DNA of 13,347 bases from the NCBI GenBank assembly GCA_020629735.1, contig JAHDCT010000016.1:1-13347 (forward strand), given 5' to 3'. The stretch is from a bacterium. GTDB lineage: Bacteria; Patescibacteriota; Gracilibacteria; Absconditabacterales; Absconditicoccaceae. Made by a program: the position numbers and the translations under genes. Positions 1 through 9,208 of this stretch are shown one piece after another; the stretch's first letter is position 1; each line of letters begins with the position of its first letter. Below the pieces are notes generated by a model. It saw only the letters and a program-made list of their open reading frames with translations, was not told the origin of the DNA and ran no database searches.

Positions 1-3000
1 ATCTTCATATTAACTGATCTTTTCCATCCTGAGTCCATGGCTCATTTAAAAAGATCTGATAATCATTTCACGACAAATCAATTCACACGTCAGCCGTCTG
101 TCCACTAACAAAAAGCACTTGTACTCACGTTCATGATCAATTAAATTTCTCTTGTATATTATCTCTATCTTTTGTATCTCCATGAATGGTCATGACATCA
201 ACTCAATCAGGTAATTGAAGTCCATCTATCATTCTTGGATCTCATCTGAGAACTCATTCAATATATCAGTTCGCAAAAACTAAGATTCTCTTTTTTCCAT
301 TCTCTATTGCTCACGTTAAGCTTGTTTGAAGCATATCCAACTTTGCTGATTGCATTTCAGCAGATACCTCTAATAAATTCGGATCTAGACACAGCTTACG
401 AAAAGCATGAATCTTATTTGATGCAGTTAACTCATCATTTTCCAGAAGTGCCTCATAAATCTTCTGTCACGTTTCATCAAGATTTCATCGAGTCACCTGT
501 TGATATAATTCAGGCATATCAACATGATCTTGCAACTTCTTCATTTCCATTCTTGGAAGAAGCAAAGATCTCAAATCTAGAATATCACCATTAATAATTT
601 GGTTTACCAGATCAGCATCAGCAACATCTCAAAATCTTTCAGGATATAATAACTTAAGCAATATTCCAATATCCTTAACCGTATTTGGGATCGGGGTTCA
701 AGATAGCATACACACGTATCAATCTCTTTCTTCGATGGATTGAGAAAGTTTCAACAAGTTTTGAGATCATTTCCCATCAGTAATGTTTTTAAATTTATGT
801 ACTTCGTCGATAAGAAGAAAATCAAATAGCTGATTTCACAGTTTCTTTTCATAACGTTCCATTCACACCTTCTTATGTGAAATAAGAACATAGTCATAAT
901 CAGTAACATCTTCTATGTCAGCTGGAGACTCTACAACAAGAACACGTGGTTCCTCACCTTCACGAAAATATCATTTTTTTCCATGTTGATCACTCTTCCT
1001 TGAAGAAAGATACGTTTCCCAGGTTGAAATAACGTTAGCAGGAACAACACACAACGCAGTCTTTGCCTTTTCTCATAAACTCTCCTTCATCAAAATAGCT
1101 GATGCAGATTTTCATAATCACATTTGATCAGCAATCAAAAATCTCTTATGTTTTCTTACCTGATAAGCATTCAGTTTTTGAAAAAAATCTGGAAAAGGAC
1201 GAGCTCAAGACAAAGCATCAATAAATACAGAAGGTTTTTCTAAAGCCTGAATCTCTGAAAGGTCAGTAGAGAATTTATTAAGAACTATGTACAGCTCTGG
1301 ATGACCATGTTCAATGTTATCAAATCTATGCTTCAGCCAAATCAAATATCAATCAACCAATTCGGACTCAGTCTTATCACTTACCTTAGACTCACGAAGA
1401 AAATACTGAATAAAATCTTCCTTCACCACATGAAGTAAATCAAGCTCAAAGTCAGTATTAGATAAATCTAAATCTTTAGGAATCACAGAAAAATCTGGTA
1501 AGGTCTTTTGCAAAAGATAATCTCATAAATATTCAGAAATAACTCAACTAATATATTCAACTCATAAGACTTTGTATTTAGGATGTAATTTCATAAGCAA
1601 ATCAATTCAATTCGTTCATCAAAAAATTCTAAGAAGTTCTCTAATATCTTTTTCTTGAATAAGAGAAATGATATCATTTTTAAGCGCATCAAGCATATAC
1701 AGATGATCGTGTAATTCAGCTATCTTCAATAATTCTATCATAAGATCTTTATTACTATAACTCGTATCAGTTGCCTTAGCAATAAAGCCAAGAGCAACTC
1801 AAAAATATCTTACATACTGGTTGAGACTATAAGATTTCTCTCCAATAGATAACGATGATGCAGGTGAATAAGATCTGAATTTTAGAATATCTACTCAAAT
1901 AGACGTCGCAAACTTTCCTAAATCCTCTAAAACTTGATCTTTTGTATAATAAGTTTTATCCTTTAACTTAAGATCCTGTTCTTTCATATTTTTTTCTGCA
2001 GCCTCAATATCATGTTTCCAATAAAAATCTCTTTTGTTTGAGGGAGCTCACTTTTTATTCAAAAGCCATCATTTAAATCACGTTAATCAATATTTCATAA
2101 GCTTCGTCACATAATGACGCGAATATCAGTTCTGACTCCAATTACTCAATGTTCAAGCCTGAGAAGTTCTTTTATCATTCCAAATCCAGTTTTCTTTATC
2201 AGCAATAAGTAATTCCTCTAATAAGTCATGACAAGCAGATTTCACCTCATCTTCTCGATAAATAGTCACCACTTGACGATCAGGAAGCCTCGCTTTAAAT
2301 CACTGGACACCATCTTTTTCTACTCTAGAAGCAACTGATGATCATGCTAAAGATCTTCAAAAGTGGGTTCTATATTTCTTTAAATTCGTCGCTTGTTTTC
2401 AATCTTTACGATACCATCAATCCTGATCAGTTTCTGGAACATCTTGCAACATATCAGCACAAGCATCTTCCACCTCATCAAAATAATAAAAAACAGTATT
2501 AGCATTTACACAAGGACTAAAACCTTGTATCTTCGAGCGTACAACTCTTTTTTGAATTGTTTGAGGATTCAGATTTAACTCACGTGCAAGAGTTAATTCT
2601 GCTGCAATCTTCTTTTTTCATACCGTATGAAATTTTCCACCTCCTCTTCTAGGAATTTTGATATCTTCAAATCAATACACTTCTAATATATCATGAAGAA
2701 AATATCACTCAATTTTTGTATTTCATAAATTAAACATAACTAAGAACTCTCACATATTATTACAAAAATCTTCTTGAGTAACTCATGTCCAAGCCGTATA
2801 ATTCTCAATACTTTGAAAAGCCAATCCATTTACTTCTAATCGTTGATGATGATATCCCAGATGGTGAACAACTATTTCTTGCTGAAGTGATGCAGGACGA
2901 GAAAATCTTTTTATCAAAAATAAAAAGTCATCTCTATCATAAAAATCAGCTTCGACAGTTCAGTTCTTTCAACGAAACAAAGGTTTGAAAGAAATATTCT

Positions 3001-4168
3001 GTTTTTTTGCCTCACTCTTCAATGTCGATCTAGATTTTCCAGTAACTTCTTCAAAATAAGTAAGTGTATAAGCTCTTATTCATTCCAATTGAATACATCA
3101 GTGTTTATCAGCTTGAGGTAAGCTTTGCAACACTCAAACAATAATTAGAGCATCATCGTAAGAATAATATTTATGAAACTTCTCTTTCTCTCCTGCTCTT
3201 CATGTAATATACTTAATTTTATCTTTTCTATCACGCAGTACATCATATCCTACATCAAGTTCTTCAGCCAATGCAGGCAAAGTATAATATTTTTTCTGTC
3301 AAACAATAATACATCAATTCTTATCAGCAATTAATGCTCATCACAAAAAATCAATAAAAATTTCATCTAAATATTCCTTCTCATATCAGACATCAGTCTT
3401 TTTGGTCTCATCAATTTTTCACTCTTCATGTAAAGCATCTATCTTCCTAGTTACTGTTCTAAAATTAATATTACTTTCCTTAGCATAAGTAAACAAAGAA
3501 TAATAAGTAGATTCGTCTTTTTTAAAGACTCACTCCTTAATTTTAGTAAATCATCACATATTTCCGGCTAAAGAAGTCATATGATCATGAACTGCTTTGG
3601 TATTTTTTAATTTATATGCTCTTCTATAACGAACCAGATATGCAGAAAGCGTAACATATTCTCAATTACTACAAAAAACACCTTCAGTAAGGTCAGATTT
3701 AAAGGCGTAGATTCAAGCTCAACTAACCAATTTGTTGTATGTTTTTATATCATCTATTATGTACTTACTATTAGCAAAATAAGAAGCATCCATAGGAAAT
3801 TCTGGAAGGTATTTTTGATATAGTTTATTTTCTTTATAAAATTCTAAAAATGCAGTAACCGGAAATGCCTTTCCTGGTTTTGAATTTCTTTTTAAATCAA
3901 TGATTTTATATCATTTATCTATTCACCAAGTCAAAAAAGCTTTTGATAGTCAAGCAGCATTTCTAAATTTTGAAAACACTCATGCTCTTGAAAGATCAAC
4001 ATACTCAATTCCATCTAAAATAAATCTCTGTCCTCCAGTAATACGAATAACATCTCCATCATTAAACGTCTGAAGGATTTCTTGCTCAAAAGAAAAAATA
4101 GCCTTAGAAGATCACTTTTCGACCTGTGGGATACGTTCTAACTGTACTTTCTTTTGTTCTTCTGACAT
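1..4168 (-). CDS. Giant SNF2-family DNA-dependent ATPase with N-terminal HTH-like module array (3' partial)
   Basis: 1389 codons are visible and the frame runs off the window at base 1. ATG at 4168-4166 is the first start after an in-frame TAA (4183-4181). The SNF2 core begins near residue 990. Walker A is GLGKS at 1017-1021 with both glycines encoded by UGA, DEVH is at 1121-1124, the motif III-like SGTPIPN is at 1156-1162, a motif V region is near 1355-1367, and a Q-x2-GR motif VI is at 1385-1389. The family couples ATP hydrolysis to translocation on duplex DNA, remodelling or displacing bound proteins. Upstream, residues ~222-800 form a ~75-residue periodic array. Each unit opens with a YYTL-like helix-turn-helix segment and most close with an aromatic-acidic element such as FY-x2-DD (anchors near 335, 410, 489, 561, 637 and 716). 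I infer that this array binds DNA. Residues ~800-980 are helical-looking and unassigned. The gene has its own promoter-like sequence and a 106-bp gap from pheA. The ATPase call is secure; the substrate is unknown. Confidence 0.93.
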
Positions 4169-4179
4169 AAGAAAAAGAA

Positions 4180-4212
4180 ATTATACAAAGATTGAAATAT
4201 AGAAATTGTCAA
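4180..4212 (-). promoter_or_regulatory. Candidate promoter of the SNF2 ATPase gene
   Basis: On the minus strand a perfect TTGACA (4212-4207) precedes a perfect TATAAT (4185-4180), but the 21-bp spacer is longer than the usual 16-18. Only 11 bases separate TATAAT from the ATG at 4168, so a transcript started from this -10 box would have a leader of about five bases or fewer. No ribosome-binding site is present. The -10 box is more convincing than the -35 pairing. Confidence 0.5.
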
Positions 4213-4274
4213 TAAAATAGCAATCCAAAAAAGCAAAATTAAGCCATTTCACTATCTCCTCTACACTAAAAAGT

Positions 4275-5090
4275 CTAAAAACTTCAAAGAACACGAACAG
4301 ACTGGCAACAACTGTGAAGTTTTTCTAGAGTCTTTTCAAACATAATTGATCAATACCCAGCATCACATTCGATCCAGAACTCATAACTAAATGGATCATC
4401 TCTACGAGGAATACTCTCAAGTTTAGTTAAAATAATTCAAGCATCATTTAGTACTCACAATGCAGCATAAAGACTTCAAGCATCATGAGAAGTTCTTAAA
4501 AGCAAAATCGATTTACTTCAATCTTTTGAAACAAATTTCTGATTTTTTCCTATCAATAAAAATCTCGTAACATTGTCACGGCGATCTTGTATACCATTTT
4601 GAACAACTTTTAAATCATACAATTCAGCTGCCAATGAAGAAGCAATTGCTCATCTTTTCATAGTTCCAGTCTGAGTTATCTCCTGAGCAGCAGACGCTGT
4701 ATCAGTATATTCAACAGCAGTTATTCAGTGAGAAGAAAGATACCCATAACACTGTTCTAATGCTTGAGGATGAGAAATCACCTCATCTAGTTGAGACACA
4801 TCTGTATGGTGAGCTAAAAGACAATGGCGAATCGGCAAAAATAACTCTCAAAGAACCGACATATCATACTCAAGAAAACGAAACTGATGAACATGAACAG
4901 TTCATGCGGTAGAATTTTCAATAGGAACGATAGCTAATGCATTCGAATCATCAGAAAGTTTTTCCCGTAATACTCTTGCAAGAGGCTCTCAAATTCAATT
5001 ATAGTCAGGTAATCAAAACTGAATCTTAGCTTCACAAGCAGCTTGATGGGAGTAAGATCACTGTATTCAATAGTAATATAATTTTTTCAT
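4275..5090 (-). CDS. pheA: Monofunctional prephenate dehydratase with C-terminal ACT domain
   Basis: A 271-residue cytoplasmic enzyme of the usual length for the monofunctional type, with no chorismate mutase domain. It converts prephenate to phenylpyruvate, CO2 and water in phenylalanine synthesis. Visible motifs are GIQGSYSHQAA at 8-18 (both glycines UGA), VPIENSTAG at 55-63, SHPQALEQC at 106-114, TDTASAA at 129-135 with the conserved catalytic-region threonine, AIASSLAAE at 148-156 and a QDRRDNVTRF motif at 168-177. Residues ~190-271 form an ACT domain with a TKLESIPRR segment matching the ESRP-type phenylalanine-sensing region, so feedback inhibition by Phe is likely. The start lies 2 bp after the stop of the upstream bactofilin-like gene, so the two are almost certainly co-transcribed. 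The stop is TAG. CGG at residue 43 is read here as Trp. No other aromatic-pathway gene is in the window. Confidence 0.95.
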
Positions 5091-5092
5091 AT

Positions 5093-6232
5093 CTACATAT
5101 TCTCTTTAAGAATTTTCATATCATTAGTGTATCATGCTCACAACGTAAACAATCAAAGCAACAACGAAATTCCATATGGAAGGACAACAAGAATTCACGA
5201 AAGAATGATTAGTGTGATAATTCTCGTCATTAATGTATCTGGAAAGTAAGTAGACAACCATTTAGTAACTAAAAGATCCGAAAAGAAAACAGCTGCAAAA
5301 AGTGCAAGGAAAATTAGCAAGAAGACATAGTTCGACAAAAGAAAAGCTCAAACTGCAGCACCAACTCAGGTAAGAAGTAAAATCAGTCATACTATTGGAG
5401 TCAAAATAAGCACCAATAAACCTATACCAAATGATCTAGCTGGCGATGACATAATTGTAGTTGAAGCTCTTTTTACATAATTAGGAGCAGCCCAAAGCAA
5501 CAATGATCAAAAAATTACCAAGGCCAAGAATCTCATGAATCTAAATCCGTGTCATCCTTTTCTATCCTTATCTCACTTTTCTCAATGCTCTCGGTCTATT
5601 TTCTTTTCTACAGATCAAAACATAGTTCACGTTCTTTGAATTTCTCATGTCACAACTCAAGCAAAAAGCTCATCTCATAACTCAGATTGCTCTGACAAGA
5701 TAAGATTTCATCATATCTTAGCAGCAGGTCAAAAATTAATTGTATCACCTCAGAATTCTAGATCTCATACAATCTCAGCATCCAAAAACAATTCTTCTAC
5801 TCATATCGATGCATCTCATGATACATTACCAGTAATTTTAGCTTTCTCTGCTCACAACATCAGGTCTCCTCAGATAGTATTAGAAGAAACAAAAGAAGAA
5901 GCTCATCACATAACATCACCAGCAATTTGACCAGAAAGCGTTACCGCGTTTCATCATACTCTCAAATCGTCACTGATATCTCATGAAATCAAGATATTAT
6001 TTCCTCATACCCATACATCCTCTGTCACATTTCATTGAATAGCCACATTTTGTCATCACACAAAAAGATCTCAATCAATTGCTTGATTTAACGTAACAGT
6101 ATTACCAGCAACAAAGAGAGTTTCTTCTAACGGTTCATCAATCGATACGGTAGCATCAGAGTAAAACTGAATAGCAAAAGTTATTCCCAAAAGAGAGAAA
6201 AATGTAATCATTCATCAAAGGAAATATTTCAT
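5093..6232 (-). CDS. Membrane-anchored polymer-forming (bactofilin-like) protein
   Basis: 379 residues. An N-terminal hydrophobic signal or anchor (residues ~4-22) is followed by ~190 residues of short repeating beta turns of the type (V/L)-x-GG-N/D with alternating hydrophobic residues, such as DLFVGGQNVAI and LRVGGNAVTLSG. This is the right-handed beta-helix pattern of the bactofilin/polymer-forming family, and most of its glycines are UGA. A charged Gly/Lys/Asp/His linker (~205-230) leads to about four transmembrane helices (near 232-252, 268-290, 296-317 and 338-366). Similar beta-helix plus membrane-tail proteins occur in other bacteria, usually without a defined role; the beta-helix is presumably extracytoplasmic. 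The ATG follows an in-frame TAG (6238-6236) by one codon, so the start is well set. The gene ends 2 bp before pheA. The role is inferred to be envelope scaffolding. The family call is good and the function uncertain. Confidence 0.82.
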
Positions 6233-6249
6233 GAGCTAAGAGGAAAATA

Positions 6250-6279
6250 AATATAGTAATCCAAGTATATTGAAAACAA
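6250..6279 (-). promoter_or_regulatory. Candidate promoter upstream of bactofilin-like gene
   Basis: In the 72-bp gap after the DUF1295 gene, minus-strand TTGTTT (6279-6274) and TATATT (6255-6250) are separated by 18 bp and lie 17 bp before the ATG at 6232. It could drive the bactofilin-pheA pair independently of the DUF2177-DUF1295 pair upstream. In AT-rich DNA such matches arise easily, so this is tentative. Confidence 0.3.
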
Positions 6280-6304
6280 AAAAGAAGCATAGATGAAACT
6301 ATCC

Positions 6305-7078
6305 TTAAACAATCTTTTTAGATGGCAAGGGAACAAAAACACTCGTCTTCTTTTTATATACATCAAAACCAAGACGTCATTCCATCCTCTTTTCTAACAA
6401 AGGAACTCACGAAACATATCTCAATAAGTATGTTATCAAAAGTGGGCTGATAATACCGTAAAAAGAACCTGGAACAGAGAAAGAAATAACAAAAATACCT
6501 CGCCACAGCAATGCCTCTCAAAAATAATTAGGATGTCTAGAATATTTCCATACACCTTGATCCATTATCTTTCAAGAATTTTTCGGATCTTGCTTAAATT
6601 TCTTTAATTGCCAATCGGCAACTACTTCAAAAAGAAATCATGTAACCCAAAGAACAACGCCAAGAACATCAAGAGAACCTAAGGAAGTCGGTTCAGAGCT
6701 ACTAATAAACATAACTGGCAAAAGAACAACTCACATAATAAGCCCTTGCAATAAATATACCTGAAAAAAAGATCTCACATAAAAAAACTTTCACCAATCT
6801 TTACGCCACTGAGCATACCTAAAATCCTCAGGCTTTTTTCTATTCTTCAAAAAAATACTCACCGACAACCTCAATCACCAAGCAAGGATTAACCAATAAA
6901 CAAGATAAGCTCTTTCACCTCAATCTGTAAGAAAAAAATACACACAGCACAACGTGATAAATCACAATCACCATGCCACATCAGCAAAATCGTTACGTTT
7001 AAGAACAAGTGAAATCAAAAACCAAATTACCGCATACAGTAAAATTACTCCTCAACTAATCCACAACAAAGATTCCAT
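6305..7078 (-). CDS. DUF1295 membrane protein (steroid 5-alpha-reductase-like)
   Basis: 257 residues, nearly all transmembrane. The C-terminal half carries the DUF1295 signature: DPKNSGKIMDQG, then SRHPNYFGE at 180-188, then LLWWG, where the second Trp is a CGA codon (6502-6500) at a position that is Trp in the family. An RNDFADVAWGLG segment near the N-terminus is also typical. The fold is related to steroid 5-alpha-reductases and isoprenylcysteine methyltransferases, integral-membrane enzymes acting on lipids with NADPH or SAM. The actual substrate is unknown. The ATG overlaps the TAA of the upstream DUF2177 gene by one base (TAATG), which suggests translational coupling and one operon. The stop is TAA at 6307-6305. 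The family call is firm; lipid reduction or modification is an inference. Confidence 0.92.
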
Positions 7079-7485
7079 TAACCAATATATCTCACAATAT
7101 AAAATCAGACAACACACACACTAGCACACAGAGCCATTCACCAAACTATATCAATAAGAACAATTTCTAGCGGCCAATCTTTTAAAGTAGCTAAGTTAGT
7201 AAGATCATAGGTAGCATAGGTAAAGAAACCAAAAAGAGCTCAGTACATCAAAGCATGCATCCATGAATCTTGAGCAACCGCAGGATAAATAACAAAAATA
7301 AATAACCCTATGATAAAAAGAAAATAAAACACTCACGCAGCAACCCAATTAACCTCAGGCGCTAGAAAATTTTGTAAGTATTTTCCGTACAGCCCTTTAG
7401 CAACAAATCAGAGCCAAATAATATCAATGAAGAAAAAAACACAACAAACAAGAAAATAACTTAAAATAACATTTCAATATGGCAT
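7078..7485 (-). CDS. DUF2177 family membrane protein
   Basis: 135 residues with about four transmembrane helices. The motifs fit DUF2177: an FFFIDIIWLGFVAKGLY segment in helix 1, and TYATYDLTNLATLKDWP followed by DIVWG in the second half. Biochemical function is unknown for the family. It is the first gene of a minus-strand pair and its TAA overlaps the start codon of the DUF1295 gene. The ATG at 7485 is preferred because the family begins just ahead of helix 1. A GTG further upstream (7527) in the same open frame would add 14 hydrophobic residues and cannot be excluded. It diverges from the YfcH-like gene with 57 bp between the starts. Confidence 0.9.
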
Positions 7486-7542
7486 AGTAACGGTAAAAAT
7501 AAATAAAAGAAATCAAATATTTATCACAGTAAAACGTAATAT
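7486..7542. promoter_or_regulatory. Divergent intergenic region between DUF2177 and epimerase genes
   Basis: 57 AT-rich bases must hold the promoters of both divergent genes unless the DUF2177 promoter lies inside the epimerase gene. Weak -10-like hexamers exist on both strands (for example TATTTA on the plus strand). No clear -35 box, palindrome or ribosome-binding site is visible. The tight divergent layout suggests joint control of the two genes. Confidence 0.35.
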
Positions 7543-8376
7543 ATGAAGATACTTATCACCTGAGCAAGTTGATTCTTATGAAAACAACTTGTACATGATC
7601 TACTCACCCTAAAAAAAGAAGTAATAGTCGTCTCAAGAAATACTTGAAAGACTCAGAAACTATTTGGTGAAAAAGTAAAACACCTAAAACGAGAAGACAT
7701 AACTCAACAAAATCTGCACTGAGTTAGCACAATTATACATCTCGCATGAGCACCAATCAACACATTTCCACGAAATAACAAAAATAAAAAATTGTTAAGA
7801 GATTCAAGAATTAACACAACTAAGCTTCTAGTTGAACATTTACCAGATAGCTGCGATAGTTTTATCTGTTGATCAGCTATATGATATTATCCAAGCAGCT
7901 TAGAAAAATGTTACGATATCAACTTCATCAACAAATATCCTACTACATTCATGGAAAAACTATGTGTTGATCGAGAAGAAGAAGCACATAAAGCAAAAAC
8001 ATCTACAAGGCGTGTTGTGCACCTACGTACATGATTAGTAATATGACCAGAAAAAGTAGGAAAGAAGATTCGTCAAAGTATACAACGATACATGTGATGG
8101 ATCCCATGATCAGGAGAACAACGACTATCACTCATTACAATTAAAAAACGAAGTGAAAGTTGCATAGAGATTATAAATAACGATAACATCGAAGGTCCAG
8201 TCAATATGGTCACAAAAAATATCCAATTAAAAGAATATATGCACCAAATAGCTCAAGAGCTACATAGGCCCATCCGAGGACATATTCCGGCAAAGATAAT
8301 CAAATTCTTATGAGGAGAAGCTACTCAATTGATCTTATGAAGTCGAAAAATTACTCCCACACAGATTGGGAAGTAA
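7543..8376 (+). CDS. YfcH/SDR39U1-type NAD(P)-dependent epimerase-like protein (TIGR01777 family)
   Basis: 277 residues, slightly shorter than the usual ~295. The Rossmann motif GASGFLG is at 7-13, HLAGAPI at 66-72, DSRINTT at 87-93, SAIGYY at 111-116, a KLCVDWEEEA segment (Trp codon CGA at 7972-7974), LRTGLVIGP, GSGEQW, IEGPVNMVT, and LHRPIW near the C-terminus. These are the landmarks of the TIGR01777 extended short-chain dehydrogenase family, to which E. coli YfcH belongs. The substrate is not established. Several CGA codons fall where the family has Trp (7690, 7771, 7972, 8122), which makes this gene one of the best witnesses for recoding. ATG at 7543 is the first after an in-frame TAA (7537-7539). 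It converges on the SOUL gene with 33 bp between, where I see no hairpin terminator. Confidence 0.93.
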
Positions 8377-8409
8377 AAACTTACACCATGACACATGCAA
8401 AATAAAATT

Positions 8410-9045
8410 CTACTTTAGATCCACTCGAAGTTCATTCCTCCTCATCCATGGTGGAGTCCACGGATCATTATATTGTGCTAAAGTTGGTTCACCTAACCAT
8501 GAAATTCATTCTGATTTCAAAGCAAATTGAAATAAAGTCCACTGCTCAGAAACACGATCACCAGTACTATATCAATCAAAATACCAAACAGCCTTCTGAG
8601 AAGCAGGAATTTCTTTTAAGACAACCTTATCATTATTTGGGATAGGTAAAGTATCCATCGTCCACTCACGGGGCATAGAAAAAGAAGTTTCATATATTCA
8701 CACATCCACCTCAGTACTCGTAACAGGAGCTGTCATAGCAATCTTTTGTCATGAAACTTTTTGAGAAGTAACAGGCGCAGTCATAGCAATTTTACCTGCT
8801 CAACGATTATTTCAAAAGATATATCAAGCTAAATCCCTGAAAGCATAATTCCCAGAACTAGCTAAAGTACCTTGAGTACGTACAGTAGCAACAATTTGAG
8901 AAGGCATATCCACAATACTCATATTCCCAAATTGTTTCTGAGTGTTCATCTGAGGACGTTCAACATCTGATACATACCATCATCGTACATGCCGTAATAA
9001 AAAGAAAAGTGATATACACAAAAGAAAGAAAAGAAATAATCTCAT
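8410..9045 (-). CDS. Membrane-anchored SOUL-family haem-binding protein
   Basis: 211 residues. An N-terminal hydrophobic stretch (residues ~2-17) gives a membrane anchor or uncleaved signal, placing the domain outside the cytoplasm. The SOUL domain shows the duplicated KIAMTAPV motif at 85-92 and 101-108 that is common in bacterial members, WTMDTLPIPN, a KAVWYF-G-Y segment, and the terminal YNDPWTPPWMRRNEL followed by CGA (8427-8425), a position where several family members have Trp. SOUL/HEBP proteins bind haem or other tetrapyrroles. Whether this one does cannot be told from sequence. ATG at 9045 is the first after an in-frame TAA (9063-9061). An overlapping frame has an ATG at 9049 but does not encode the domain. 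The stop is TAG. The 3' end faces that of the epimerase gene. Confidence 0.92.
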
Positions 9046-9208
9046 TCATATGTTAAGAGGTTAAAATAATACTTAAAGTATACTTTCTTACCTCATGAAG
9101 ATGTAAAGAAAAAAGTAATGAAAATTTCAATCATCTGTCAGATTCTTCAATACAAGATCTCACTACAGTAAATCACACAATTTTCATATACCTCCACAAA
9201 ACTTCAAT
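9046..9208. promoter_or_regulatory. Intergenic region with 12-bp palindrome upstream of the SOUL gene
   Basis: 163 bp separate the SOUL start from the end of the first paralogue. AAAGTATACTTT at 9075-9086 is a perfect 12-bp palindrome lying 3 bp upstream of a minus-strand TATTAT (9071-9066), which is itself 20 bp before the ATG. No good -35 box accompanies it, as expected for a regulator-dependent promoter. A second short inverted repeat (ATCTG-A-CAGAT, near 9131-9143) sits mid-region. A 44-codon open frame (9187-9053, minus) preceded by GGAGGT is present but not called as a gene. Confidence 0.35.

Noticed and set aside
8377..8409. Bidirectional terminator between the convergent epimerase and SOUL genes
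   Set aside because: No stem-loop of useful length and no T-run was found in the 33 bases.
8755..8790. Repeated KIAMTAPV motif in the SOUL protein as a recent internal duplication or assembly artefact
   Set aside because: A doubled motif of this kind is, from memory, common in bacterial SOUL proteins.
8941..9049. Alternative SOUL start at ATG 9049 in the neighbouring frame
   Set aside because: That frame does not continue into the SOUL domain; the frame from 9045 does.
9053..9187. 44-codon minus-strand open frame with GGAGGT three bases before its ATG
   Set aside because: The spacing is too short for initiation, no other gene here uses an SD, and the peptide shows no recognisable motif.
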